The position numbers and the translations under genes are program-made. The notes beneath the pieces are model-generated. The model was not told the origin of the DNA. It did no database searches and saw nothing but the letters and a program-made list of their open reading frames with translations. Below are positions 27,158-41,065 of a DNA stretch of 64,000 nt, in pieces. Each line of letters begins with the position of its first letter. Position 1 is the stretch's first letter. The DNA comes from Rallus limicola (lineage: Eukaryota > Chordata > Aves > Gruiformes > Rallidae), in NCBI GenBank assembly GCA_022605955.1, contig JAKCOZ010000001.1, positions 81,022,520 through 81,086,519 on the forward strand. Reading direction: 5' to 3'.

Positions 27158-30100
27158 ATGCATGTCTGGGGTATGTGCAGTGGTGAGGTTCTTCTACAGT
27201 CACCTCTTGCAGAGGACTAGAAAGTACAACTTGTAAATAATGGGAACATACCAGTAGAGTATGGCAGTTGAGAAACTGTAATCAGTATTTCAGTCTCATC
27301 CTTCCTCACGCTAAACCCCTATTAATAGTCTCTTCTAAGGGAAATAGGTATAGATGCGTTGCAGGAGCTTTCTCAACAGCCATCATGCTTCCACTGGGCC
27401 CACTTCTGGCCCATCCTGTTAGTTACTTTAAAAACCAGCTCAAATTCACAGTAAGAGAACAGGGAAGAATGGCGCTTAGTTGACTGTCTAAGAGAATGAG
27501 ATTTCCCTTTTCTCTAAGATGAAATAGTCCAAGTGGTACCCATTTTCCTTCTTTTGATTTCTTTTTCATCCAAAGGAGACTTGAGTAATAATTCACATAA
27601 CACCAGCCCCTCGCTTCTTACCAACCTCAAACTGATTGATTTCAGTCAACCTTGAGCTACTTGATTAATGCTGGATTGTTCACACAGTGGAGACAAATCT
27701 CTTGCCTTTAGCAAGCATTCTACTAGCATGTCCTGCCTCTCTTAGTATTGAAAACGAAAGGAGAATGTGTAAAACATACTCTTTGCAGGAGTGTTGAGTC
27801 CAATTCAAAATCAGAAGCACCCAAACAATTTTCCAACATTGCAAGGCCTTCAGTATGCCTAGGGCTGTAGATCAGTGCCCCTTCTGACAGTCATATGCGA
27901 AGCAAATCCTCCAACTCTCACTGCTGAAGATGCCTTGCCACTCAAAAAGAAATATAATATCAAATTAGCACCTGGTGCCTGTTCTGTCAAGGAAAACTAG
28001 ACCTTGGTAATCCAACCTTTTCGATTCAGCATGAAGCTTCTTTGAGCTATTGAAATAAACCTAATAGAAAGGAAACAGCAGGTAGCCTAACTGAAGCAGC
28101 ATCTGATCAGCCTAAAGCAAAATAGCTGCTTTTCACATTCCCTGATTTGTTTTTATGCTAGCTGTGAAAATTTGTGAAAGAGGTGTAATGTGAGGAGAAC
28201 TTGGCCCTGAGAGGTTCTGAGCCTCCTCTGCTCCCAGGAGGCTTGTCACTCAGTAGGATCTGGCCCCTAAGTGATCACAACTCTGCTGAAGAAAGTCTTG
28301 TGAGATGAATTGCAGGCAGTACATTAAAACTAGAGCCCCGAGTTTGTAAATGCAATGAAAACCTTTCCCAATGCTTGAGTGGCCTGCTGACAAAAAGAAA
28401 AATCAGGTAGGAAGGCCGTGCAGAGGAGCAGGTATTAGAAGTCCCAAGTTTCTGCTGCGTGCCCATTAAGACAGCCAAGCTAACCTTCTTTGTCCTGCTA
28501 GAAGCAGTGAGGCCTCAGCTAACTTCCTTTAAACCTACTTAGTGATCCAGTTCATTTCAGCAGGAGCAAAGGAGCCCCCAGATTTTGACAGACAACTGAG
28601 CTGGGAAATTTGGAGAGAATTTTCAGTATGCGCATATTCTTCAAACTAGCTCAGATAAAACAAAAAGGTGGGTTATGTTTCCTTCAGCATAGAACAGACA
28701 GGTTTGTCCACCAGGGAGATGCTGACAGAGACACAAACTGTCTGAAAAATAAGAATAATTTACTCCCTTAGACCTATTGTGAAGCACAAGGGGGAAATCT
28801 TTGTTTCATTTTTTTCCTAAGAAAATATGTAAATGAGAAACAAGATGTGTTAGGTAATACTGTATATCTATCTAATTATTCCCAGTGCTGATAACTAATC
28901 AACTAGATTAGTGCCTCTAGGAACAAAGAAAATGTTATGTGTTCAGTGTTTCTATTTCTGCCCCCCTCTGCTATAGAGCAGGGGTAACTAAGATGAAAAC
29001 AGTAGAGTTAAACAAATATAAAATTTTGGCAAACAAAAGAATTCTTTCCCTGTGTATGTTTGTCAGTATCTGGACAAACATCCACTCTGAATTAATATTT
29101 ATGATTACTAGGATACTGTTAAATAATTTTGATTTAGAATTTATATTTTTAGTAAAAAAAAAAAGAAAAAAAGAAAACAAATCCAAAGTTAAATATCAAG
29201 ATATTTTTTTTTCATTATATATTTAGCGATGGTGCTGGCTTCTTTTTGAATTTTAGCCTCTGCAGTCAGCTTGTTCCCCAGGCATTATGAGAGAGTCCAA
29301 GTGTAGGAGAAGCAGAGTTGACTGACCTACTGTGAATAAGGTAAAAAAGTACATTGGCCCCATGTGTTTTAAATCACTATTCACATTTCAGTTGGTAATT
29401 CAACTGAAGTTTCGGGCTCTGTTTTGAAATACAAGGAGTCAAATGTATTCTAAACATAATTCTAGCAAGGTGTTTAAATGCCAGTTTCCCCAAGAATTGT
29501 TCATTAGAAGCTTTTACGATAATAGGAGGTCACCTCAAGATATACAGAACTCTGATACTATAACATGATTCTTTATGGTATACATCATCGTAGTTTCCAC
29601 CGCCAGAACTAAATCAACTTCACTGACTTTATTTCAGCAGAGTCAGTGAACTGAGATTAAGTGTACAGCCACATATGTCCAGAGAAAATTCTTAACATTT
29701 CTCCTAGGAAAAGGAGCCTAACATTAGGGAAAGGAGACCAAGAAGTCTTCCAAACTCTCTGCTTACTGTATTTTAATGCCCCAAATTACACATTTGTCCT
29801 CAGCTATTTTACTAAAAGCGAAGAGTGGTAAGGTACTTCTTTGGGAAGAAAACACACTACAGCCTTGAATACACTACATACTCATATACAGTTGCTGCCT
29901 TAAAATGGAAATGTGTCCGAGCAGTAGAGAGGTTACTTCTGTCTCACACTTATAGCAAAGTTTCATCTAAAGCATTCCCTTCATTGAAATTTGTTAAGGA
30001 GTGTTTTCCCATTTGAGAGCATAGGGAAGAGGTAAAGACGTTTTGGTGAGGCGTGCCAGTCTCCTCATATTGGATGGTGCTTCTCAGTGGCTTCAGTTAT

Positions 30101-33100
30101 GGTTCCATGTTTGGTCCTTTCCCAAAATGATCTCCTCCTTCGGATTGAGTTGATTGGCATCACCTCCCTGTAAAATGCTGAAGGGTAAATCCTCTTCCTT
30201 AACCAACTGAATATTTTTTTGGGGGGATAAGGTTGTGTGAGTTGCCTACTGACTCCAATCTTGCCAATGCCAGTGGAATTCATGAGAGAGACACCTGGTG
30301 AAAAGCTACTTCCCAGTGACAAATTCTGTTCTTAATTTCTATCAGTGCAACCTGGATTGGCACTTTGGGGATTGCATGTATGTCACTGGAGGTAAATACA
30401 AGCCCTTTGATTGGTCTAGCTGTCATTTCTTTTAAGAAAAACCTATTTGAACAATATCCTTTTGCAGCAGCAATATCACTGTAGTAACAGAACAGCCAAT
30501 ACCCCATCATGCATGAGAACTTCTATCTAATTCAGCCCATAGGGTCATTTTTTTTCCACTCCTCATGCAAACTTTATTAGCACTTAAGCCCTCTTCGTGC
30601 TGCAAAATGTCATGCAGATTCATGCAGCCACACCCCAACCATCCCTCGTAAATCCTTTGTGTCAGGTTGGGCTTAGGTATTACAGTAGCCCAAATGCTTT
30701 CATAAGGTCCCCTCTGGGACTTACTCTGCTGGAAAATCTGGCACTAGTCTAGCAAAGCATTTCTTGCTTTAGGCAATTTTGAGGCAGAACTGCAGACTTG
30801 TACAGTGGGCACACTTCACAGACTTGACTTGGTGATTTTTTTAGCCAAGTTCACAGTCCCATGACACTTGAGGACAGGACAGACCTCGGTTAGATCCTCA
30901 CTGTTGTGATCAGCTGTCTGATTCTTCACTGTCCTCTTCCTACAAAACAGACATCTTTCTGAGATCTATACATTTAATACCTTTACTGTTTTGCTGTGCT
31001 CCTTTTCTTTTTGCCACCTGGATATTGCCATTATAAATCTCCTCAGAGTTCAACCTCCGTGTTGAATATATGCTGTTTGACTAGAGAGGACCATCACACT
31101 GAGGAAGCAGGGTTACATTCACCCAGCTGCCCTGAAATACAGCAAGACTTTCTTCCTCTCACTTTTCCCATGAAGTCCTTCTCTTTCATTTGTCCCATAG
31201 TCAGTTGGCACCTGTGGGATCATTGACTAAAACCAAATTACATGGCCCCTGTGTGTGTGCTTCCATGCAGATGTACGTGTGAGTGTGAATGTGGATGTCT
31301 GCTTGGGTAGGTAGGTTGCTCTCAGTCTCTTTCTGGCTCTACAGACAGGTTGCCAGTTGAGTGTGTGGATATGCATGGTTCAGGAAAGGGTTTAGATGAA
31401 ACAATGAAACATTGACTGTGGAGCATTGGCATGAATCCTTATGAATCTAATGAAAAATAAGTAACTCTATTTAAACAGTCTGTATGGACACATATATTCA
31501 TCAAACACATTGTGTCAGCCAAATGCTCTTAACTGGATGTCTACCCAAATAATGTGTTTCTCCTCATTCAAAACACAGATTTGGTCCAGCGTATTTTTGT
31601 GAGTACCCATTCTTAAGGGAAGGCTGAGGTGTGCCTCTCGGAACCTTGTGTGGTCCTTCAGCCACAAAATAAAATAGACCTGCTCATCAGGTTTCACTAG
31701 CAGAGATGGGCATCTGTTGGAGGGGGTGACAGCTTTGGAATGCTACTCTTGAGTTCAGTCACTCATTCCCACTGAATTTCAACATTTTCACCTGACAAAG
31801 GAATAAAATCCAAACAAAATAATCCAACTTGCCCATTTGGTCCCCTTAAAAAGAACAGTAAAAAATTACCCAGTCTTTAAACGGTTGGCAGTGCAGTGAA
31901 TTGATAGCCTCTAAAATACTCCAGGCCTGGAGTCTCCAGTGTCCAAAGCACCATACCAAACAGCTCTTTCCCCACCTCATGTACTCTGAAACACGGTGAC
32001 TATCGATATCTTTACAAGCAATCTGAGTAATCCGTTCCAAATGTGCAGTCACTAACTATTAACAATTAATTTACTCTTCCTTGGTCATTGCCAAAATCTT
32101 TCCAGGAACATGGTTAGTTTGTCCAGAAGACCAGTAGATTGTCAGAAGGAGAAGAAATTGGTCAGTGAGAGTATCTAATATATGATCCATGAGAACTGCA
32201 GGATTTCTAGAATTTAGTTTGCACTGTTAGTTTACAGCTGCCTATTTTGGTATCACGTTGGCCCTAAAAATAGCATTTTATTTTTTTAAATCTTCTGCCT
32301 GCTGGGGGGATTCTCCTTGTCCCAGATAATTAGAGACTTTGGGGGGATTTTTAAGTTTCTTTTTCACTCATACAAAGTTGAGTAAATGTTATTCCTCTTC
32401 TTAGATTGGTGGCATTTCCCTTCCTCTTTTGACTAAGATGATAAATGCAACAATTTTGGCTGGTTGATTTTGGGGTGAAGTTTTTTGTTTTGATTTGGGG
32501 TTTTCCTTTGGTTAAATGTACATTGTCTCTCTATAGTCAAAATGTCTGTGACTGTAACAGTATGTATTTCTTTTACTGGAGAAAATAGACTTTTTGGTTT
32601 TTGTTAACAGTACTAGTGACTTTGTGGAAAATGACAAGTTGCTATTTAGATCTGCTTAGTTAAGTACAGTACACTACAATACAGTATTTCTGAAATCTAG
32701 AACATACAGTACACAATATATAAAGCAATTCTATATCAATATATATACATAGTATAATCATTTAACTTTTGCATCTGCCTATGATCATAGAAAAATTATT
32801 TTTCACATGTATCATTCACAACCCAATCAACTGCTGCAGCTATTTGAAGCATTTAACAATCATTATTACAGCTCTAGTGTGCTTTTTCATATTATTGACT
32901 TCTTTATTGTCTTTACGAGTATTTTTTCAGGCTTTTTAAAATCTCTACGTAGCAAGATGTAGGAAAGTAATTTTTTTAAGAAAAGGTAAAACAGTATTAG
33001 GCTCTACAAAAAGTTAGAGATTGTTCCCTGCTACCCTTTCATATCAGAAGAACAATTAAGACAATTAAGGCTATCTATTATCTCTCTTCTAAGATGTCCT

Positions 33101-33258
33101 GTTTATTTCATTTGTTAAAGTGTACGTCAGACTTTCCTCTTCCATTCCTAGCCTTGGAGAAAGATGACACAAGTGGTCTTTCAGTCTTTCCAAGTTCTGT
33201 TTCTTTAAAGTTTTAAGATTTCCTGAAACTATCCTCTGCACTAACATAGGGTGGAAGG

Positions 33259-33279
33259 ATTATTATTATTATTATTATT
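33259..33279 (+). repeat. (ATT)7 microsatellite
   Basis: Seven perfect ATT units, GGATTATT to ATTATTC, in the putative 3' UTR. Confidence 0.9.
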
Positions 33280-36200
33280 CTCTGTGCGGTTATGCTAGAT
33301 GTGGCCGGTGGATTTTGCCAGGAAATGGGAAAACAGTACCTCCATCCACCACGAGTAATATATTCCAGTTGCATCTTTACTTATCCACTTGATGCCCTCT
33401 CTTTTTCAAACGAAAACACCCTCTGCAAGTTTGAGTTTCGGTTCAGGAGTTTTCCACGATGAGTGTCACCTTGTCCTCTTCACACCGCACTGCTGCTGGG
33501 TCAGTCCCACCAGACTTTCTCACCACAGAGCTGCTGAAAAAAATGTTGCTAGGGATATGTCAACATCAAGATCCAGATAGCCCAGAGGAAGCTGATGGGC
33601 ATCCAAGCCTCACGGCTTGGGGTGTCCCTTTGGCATTCTCGTCTTGCTGCAGACGGTCCCGGAAGCAGCTCTAGGGCCAAACTTTGTAAGAGTGCAAACT
33701 TGCACAAGCAGGGAAGTTTGTATTTGCATTTCTAGTTCAGGTACATCTCAGCTGACCTTCATTCCTTTGGTCGGTAACATATCACTCCTAAACGAAAGTG
33801 TACGAAAGGAAGTGGGTGGGGGCTGTGGAGGAGGTGTTTGTTGCAACTCGTTTCTCCTAACTGTGAAGACTGGAAGAAATGAGAGATGGTCACATCAGTT
33901 ACGAACTGTGCTTTTGCTGGGGAAGGGGGAATCTTTGTCACTGCAAATCAGTAAACTGAAAAGTGATTTTGGAGTGGGAAGAGAGGGAAAGAGCCTCCTA
34001 TGCCACATCTTAGGGATAATAAAATGAGAACTTCAAGCATGGGAATCGTCAAGTGCTAGCTTTCCTTACTGGACTCCTGTCATCTGCCACTTGCACTTAA
34101 CTTGAAGGCCACTACCATATCCTTTTTCTTTCTACTTGCAGTTTAAAAGTTACAGTCTTCCAGCAGTGACTTCTAAATCTGTCTTTTCTTCATTCTGAGT
34201 GTGCCCGTTTGTAAGGGAAGGAAGAGACGCTCTGTCCTCTCAATATTCATCACGCAGGTAACAAAACTAGATTACCCTATTACATAAAGGATGGGCTTTG
34301 TCCCATCAAGCCAAACAGGTGCCATTGCCCAAAGCAATTCCAGCTAGCTGCTGCAACAGAGGGCTGATTCAGCGGTCCATATTTTCTGACCATGGTCTTT
34401 GCCTTTTCCTTTGACTGAGTGCTGAATCATACATACTTTTGTAGAGAGCGTCCTCACATCACTGAGGATGCCCGATCATTTAAATGGCCGCGTACCCATT
34501 CCATGCTTCCCCTGCTAATCCTTTGTAAGGTTCAGTAATTCATTTAGGATAATTACTAGTTTAACGTGTTTCTTGGTTTAACTTCTTTGTTGCCTTTTAT
34601 TTTTCCTAATGCTTTTTTTTAAACACCTCAGTTCATTTTGCATCTTATACAGTTTACAGTTTATATTTTTAGGCTAAGAAGTGGTTTTACAAACAGGATG
34701 GTACCAAACAGGTAGATTATCCACACTAGAGATTGTACTTTTAGAATGCAGTGTGTACAGATACAATTGCCTACAGGAAAGTGAAACTAACAAAATAATC
34801 AGCTGGTGAACACTATTTTAACATATCTTTCACATAAAAGACAGTCAGTCATTTGTGAATCCAGAAATCTTGCTTTTTTGAACATGTATCCTTTCTTTTT
34901 CATTCTCTGAAGAAATGCTAATCTTGAGAATTGTGATGTTCAAAGAAACTCGTTTCATATGTGCGTATTTTCTGCTTTGCTAAGGAGGGGGAAAACAGAA
35001 GGTGATACTGGCTTTACAGTTTTAAAGATTCTTGCATCGGAGTCTTTCCTTGGAAGATATAAACATCAAGGGAAGACTCTGTCCAAATATTAGCTTTATT
35101 CTAGCATGTGGTTTTCATGATTACTTTGCTTTCCATCTCCTCGTTGACCAGGTAGACCTACAGGGCTAATGCAAGCCACGGTCTCACATTTCTGCAGTCA
35201 ACAGCATTTATATTAAGCTATTTTTTGCACTTCTTTTCTGTGTTAGAGAGCTTTTGAGGAACACAGCATTTGAAGTAGGTAACACTGTCACCACGAGAGG
35301 GAGATCCTTGTACTAAGAGAATGTTGCTCTATGCTACTGTGCAGGGACAGAAAGGGATTTTAAAGCTCTTTGCTGCAAGGTTGAATAAGAGGAGTCCCCT
35401 GCTTTGGGGGGTGCTCGCACCAAAGACTGGGGGCATCCCAGGAGAGAGGATTGCTTGAACTCCATACAAGGGACTTGCTCTTCACCTGTGCCACTTAGAG
35501 GAAAAGACAGAATCTCCAGTATCTGCTGCTACTCTTTTTTTCATGCATAAATATCTTTTAAAAAGATTATAGTCCTTATTGGTGGAATATCTGTCATTCA
35601 TTTATTGGACTCAGAACTACTTGCTCACAAACATCTTTGTTTCCTTGTCTTTTGGGGTGCACTGTTTCCTTTGTCCTAATGCCGGGATGTAGCTTGAACT
35701 GTTGTGAAACTCATTGGGATCCTTTAAATATGCAGTTTATTCCCAGTTTTACATGTGCTGAGCATTCACACCCTTAGATCCTTGCTCCAAAGTCCAAATT
35801 CAAAGAAATTCTTACAATGAAGTGAAGCAGAAAGTTGGTGGTTTCCCATAAACTCCACCCATAACGAGCTTTTGTTGTCAACCATAAGATAAATGGGCTG
35901 CTCAGTTCAGGCAGGATGTACTGTGTGACCTTCTTTGTCAGCATCAGGGAGGTCTATACTTAACCCAGAAAACTGATTGGACCAACACTCTGTGGGCCAA
36001 GTTCTGCGGGCGGGACCCACATGCTCTTCTGTTGCCTTCAGTGGGTTTTCTCTGACAGGGAAAGCCTACGGAAAGCTGCAGTCCTAAAAACTAGTTTCAT
36101 GTATACCCTTTAAGATGTCACAGGAGTGTTGCCTATAATTTAACATGTTTCTGCCCAAAGTTTCTATTCTTCATAAAAGTGACTCAAGCCTTGATTTTGC

Positions 36201-38469
36201 TCTACCAGGCAGATTATGCCTGTGTTAAGGGCTCTGTGATTAGTCTCTCCTCCTTGCTGGGAGCCTTACTTCAAAAGAACTACCCAGAGCAGGACAGCTG
36301 CTTCCCTTTGAACAAGGCATGGGTCTTTTTTGGTCCAGAGAGTCATAAATAGCTTTGAGGCTTTCATTCCACAAGTATGTTGCCTCTTTGGGTTTGATTG
36401 GTGATGGCATGCTCATCTTAAATAATTGAATAATGAGCCACAACAGCTTGTGTAGAAGTACAATACAAATAAATTGCTTCTCCCTAATTTATGCTCTTGC
36501 TGTGTCACTCTTGTGTTGCCAGAACAATGCAAAAGCATTTGGGTGTATGGATATTTGGAGTTACTTGACTGTAGGTTTCTGACTGCCTCTCTCAGAAGCA
36601 CTCTGACCATATCTTTTCTGCAATTGGCGATCACACCTTGGTTTGGGCAAAATACAGTTGCTCTTTGTAATATCTGGTTAGATAACCCCAAGTTAACACT
36701 ATACATCAAGCTTTTTCTGTGGACTTTTTTAAAAATACAGTGCTACTGCACTGGGTATGCAGGAGAGTGGATGGGAACCGGTGTAGTTTAGCATAAACTG
36801 AGCAGTTCAGCAAACAGGTAGGACACCCTCAAAGTACACACAGCCGAACAGCTTTGCTGCTGGTTGTACTGGCTAGATTGATGTTTATTGACTTTACAGA
36901 AGAGCTAGCAAGCATTTTCTGGTTTTTGTCTCACATGTGCTCTGGCATGGGATGCACCACTGTAGCTCTGTGCCCAGAGAGACAGGGTTTAGGTGCTGGC
37001 ACCTTGCCATGATCCCATTGCGCTCTCTTTATTTTTCATGACAGGCTCTTTGGTAATGATGAACAGCAAAGGTCCATATGGCCTGACATTCTTCTGTCTT
37101 GGAGATGGTCAGGATCCCTGCACCCTCACTCGGATGCTTTCACTTGGGTTCTTTCCTTATTTCCATACATGTGGAACGCTGTTCAATCTTTTCTGCATTA
37201 GGATGAAGCAGAGTGTATCTGTGTGCCTGGAGGCAAGGGCACAGTTCTTCTGGCTTTGCAAGAGAAGGAAAAAGGAGGAACCTGTTTCTGGGTTATCATT
37301 TGGTTTATTTGTTGGTATTTGCTTTTGTTTACATTGCGGGGTGGGCTGCCATCTTCACCAAGGGACTGGGAGGGGGAGAAGAGGCAGAAGGCATGAGGAA
37401 AAGTGCCTAAGCCCAGGTGAAGCACCATGCAATACTTCTCTATATAATGAGCGATGGCAGTGACAGTAGTATAGCAGCAGCAGTGTTGCCCTAATGTGTT
37501 CCTTTTTCCATACATTCCCCTTGCTTGCTCCTCCTTCCCTGTCGTGGCGTCTGTTTAGCGGCTCCCCACACTCCTTACTAGTAGTTCTGAGGGTTGGATG
37601 GAGGTTCTTGTGGCTATCCAAACTGAAACTAATCTCAAACCTGTGAGTACCCCAAAGTCTTTGTTGTGTTTTCCCAAGTGATAACCTAATGAGGCAAGCC
37701 CTGGCAGATGTTTTATTTTGTTAAGAGAGATAGATAGGCTAGGAGAGGTATGTGCTGATTGGGGTTCAGTAACCTGCTTGCCTTTGTAATTAGTGAGCTT
37801 TACTTTGTTTTTCTTCTGTGTTTTCATTTTGAGGTACTGAAGAGCTTATATGCCTGTCATTAAAATTCCTGCTTTTCCCACCACAGCCCTAGAAGGGCCA
37901 TGAAAAAAAATCCTTTATATATATATATATTCTAGTGTATTTGCAGGGTGGGGGGTGGAGTTGTCCATGCACGTGTGTGTCTGCGTGAGAGGGAGAAAAC
38001 TAAAGTAAATTAGTGTTCATCTGTCCATTTTTTTTAGGGTGGCCACAGAGAGCTGCCACTTTGAAAAGTTGATTGCACTACAGAACCTTAGCTCGGGCAC
38101 TGTTAAAATAAGGACTGTAATGGGAACAGGGAAGCTTTTTAGGTTGTTTTTTTATCCACACTTAAATGTGCCCTTTGCCAGGTGCGCCCTTGCAAAGTTT
38201 GCATTTGACAACTTTGTGTAAAACCACTACTGACCTTTTTGCTGTATCCATTTATCCTCTTCTTTCTGCAGCCCCCAGACAATGGCTTGTCTCCTTTCCA
38301 GTTCCTGTCATTCGACTTCCCTTATTTTCAATTAATGTCCTATCTGCTAATGAGATCTCTGCATTGAGTGGGAGGAGAGAAAATGAGGCATGTGAAAGTG
38401 TGGCTGGGAGACTGCAAATCCCCCTTTGTTTTGGGGCATTCGTATGCTTTTACTGAGAGCTGATTTCTT

Positions 38470-38492
38470 GGGGGCTGGGTGGGGTGGGAGGG
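38470..38492 (+). other. Strong G-quadruplex motif (sense strand)
   Basis: Runs GGGGG (38470), GGG (38477), GGGG (38481), GGG (38486) and GGG (38490) are separated by loops of 1-2 bases. Five runs allow alternative folds. RNA-sense strand of the 3' UTR. Confidence 0.75.
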
Positions 38493-40734
38493 AGTTTGTG
38501 CTTTTTTGGTCTGGATAAGGCTTTTTATTTTTGCACTAAGTATGACTGCACTGCACTGCATTGCACTACTGAAATGTGGTGGGATTGGAAGGGGCCAATT
38601 AAGCAGGAAGGGAGAAGAGAAAGGGATAGGCACAGAAAACAGGATGTACCATAAACCTGACCAGGTTGAAAGAGAACTGGGGTTACCTTTAAGCAACTAG
38701 TCGGACACTGAGATAGCTGTATTGGATAGCTTCTATTAAAAATAATTAAAAAAAAACCCTATAGTAGATACTGAAGAGGCATCACAGGTTTCAGGGTGCT
38801 ACAGATCTTTTCCCCCTTTTCCTAGAGAGTGTTCTTTGAGGCTGTGAGAGAATTAAGAGAACATGAAAAACCAACATCAGGCTTAAACATAAAGATACCA
38901 ACTCCTAGTTCAGATGTCAAAACTTGCATTGTCAGAGAGGATCTCTGCAGAGAGGTTCGAATGTGATTAGCATCCCTTTGGTATAAGCATGATCTCTCAG
39001 CTCGAGAAGTGAAGCCACAAAGCAGGCTTACCAAAGGGGAAGGTCACTGAAAAAAAGCACTTCTTTCTGAGGCTGTTATGGGAACAGTGCAATAAACAGT
39101 CATCCTGAACACTCGGTTAAAGGTATTCCAGTCAAGCCTTTGGGGCAGAGGGAGCAGGAAGGACATTTGGACAAGAAAGAGTGATGTGGAATTCAATACA
39201 ATAAGGCATACTCCTGTGTAGGCAAAGATGCTGTCTAGCATTTTGAGATCTTCAGTCTAACTTCTCTCCTCAATCAGGTAGTCAAGCATTATGAAGGCTT
39301 TTGGCTGGAACAAAATGGAATCCTAAGTTGGAAAGTACTTTTACAGTCAAGATGCATGTTGGCCTATGCCTTGGTCATTAGCTTTGTAACAAGCATAGTA
39401 TGAGAAAAAGGCAACAGTAGTAATGTGCAGCAAGATCCATCTCTGAGGTAGCTCTTTGTGGGCTGTCTCTTCAGTAAGACTATCATCACAACTTCAGCCG
39501 GAAGATAAAGCAGGATCGTGAAAAGTGCTCTGTATAGCAACTGGGAGAGGAATGTAAAACATGAGTGCATCTGCTTTGGTCCTGTAATGGAGGGACCACC
39601 TCTCTAGTGTACATAGAGGTTTCATGGACAAAAAACAGGGAGGTAGTCATCCAGTTGCTAAGGGAAGTCTAGCATAATTGGGTGGTCAGAAATCTATTCA
39701 TGCCCTGAATTTCTCCTTAGACTCAAAGCAAAGACATTTTCACTCATTAGTACTGAGGAATGGGTAGTACAGACCTGACACACAGCTGCACAATGCAAAG
39801 CAGATTGCTCCTGAACAGTCTGTTGGGCTGCCTCACATCAGAAAAGCATCAAGAACTAGAGGAGGAATAATGCACAAGAGGCAGATCCTGGGTGGGAAGG
39901 AGCAAGCCTGTATGGAACCAGGAGAGACTTTGGAGTTAAGGATGTGCTTTTGTGGCAAGCTCTGAGATTTCCATGCTTTGATTTCATCCATTCTGGCTTG
40001 AAAGGACTGGAAGAGAAGAATTGGAGCTTTCCCCTGATGTAGTGTTAGGTGAACTGCTGAATGATTCTTTCCTTGAAGACAGGCAGGACAGTCGAATGCG
40101 TAGTCTCTTTCTGAGCCATCTGCAGGAATCCTGTGAGATGGAAACCGGTGGAAGGTCATTTTCCAGTAATGAGGTAGTGGATGCCCAACAAAAGCACAGT
40201 TATTTGAGAGCCAGCATAATACGGTGGCAGGAGAGCACCTTTAATTTGTAAAGTGGCATTTGCTTCTGTAAGAGTAGTGACAGCTGCAGTCATGGTATGG
40301 AGGAAATAGAAGTCTGTCTGCTGAAGTTAATTCAGGTTATGAGCCAATACTCCCCTTCTTTGTTTAGGTGAGTTTTTGTTTTGTTTTTTTGTTCAAGGCA
40401 GCTGCATATACTGCTACTGGCGGAGTGGATTTGCGTTGTCAAAGAGGAGTAGTAGACTGCTCCAGAAAAAAGAGTGAAGCTGAGGGTTTACTGAGCCTGC
40501 TGTGTCCAGAGTGCCTTTCCTGCTGTGGTAAAATAAAGAACTTCTATAGTTTGAGCTGTTCTGGCTGACTGATTGCTGCATATTCCTCCCTTGTCGTGTG
40601 ACCCGATGGCCACCACATTTGGACACGGAGAGGAACACTGCATGCTTGCAATGCTGTGATAAGATGCCATTTGCACTAGTTTTTAAGAAGTACTGCAACC
40701 TGAAGAAGTGGGCTTTGGGCCATGCTCCAACCCC

Positions 40735-41065
40735 GGGTTTGAATTCAGCCTGTTTAAACCTGATTCCAGCTGATTCAGTTTCAACAAAACTGGTCTAGTC
40801 CATGTAAGCAGGAACCAAACCATTTTTTAAAAGCCACATTCCAGCCTATGTTCCCACTCAGTTACAGTGCTCGACCAGATCAGTTCCTGGGTGTAAGTGT
40901 GATTGTACGGTTCTAATGGCTTTTAAACGAGTTGTTCCTTTTTACATGGCCAGTTTAAAACTGGTTGAACTGGAATTGCATTTAAATATAGCACAAACTT
41001 TTTTTTTTTTTTTTTTTCCCCAGCATGGTACTAAAGCCCCATGTAGACAGTGCTTGACTGAGAAA
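40735..41065. mobile_element. Possible ancient DNA transposon remnant
   Basis: The segment carries repeated GTTTAAAC/AAACTGGT-type words (CTGTTTAAACCTG near 40749, AAAACTGGTCTAGTCC near 40786, CCAGTTTAAAACTGG near 40951, the last with perfect 7-base arms) and a terminal-looking CATGTAGACAGTGC near 41041. This vocabulary is typical of old sauropsid cut-and-paste transposons with internal inverted repeats. A T19 tract (40999-41017) interrupts it. No transposase reading frame remains. Family assignment is uncertain. Confidence 0.4.
40999..41017 (+). repeat. Poly(T) tract (T19)
   Basis: Uninterrupted T run within the putative 3' UTR, followed by CCCCAG. Confidence 0.9.
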
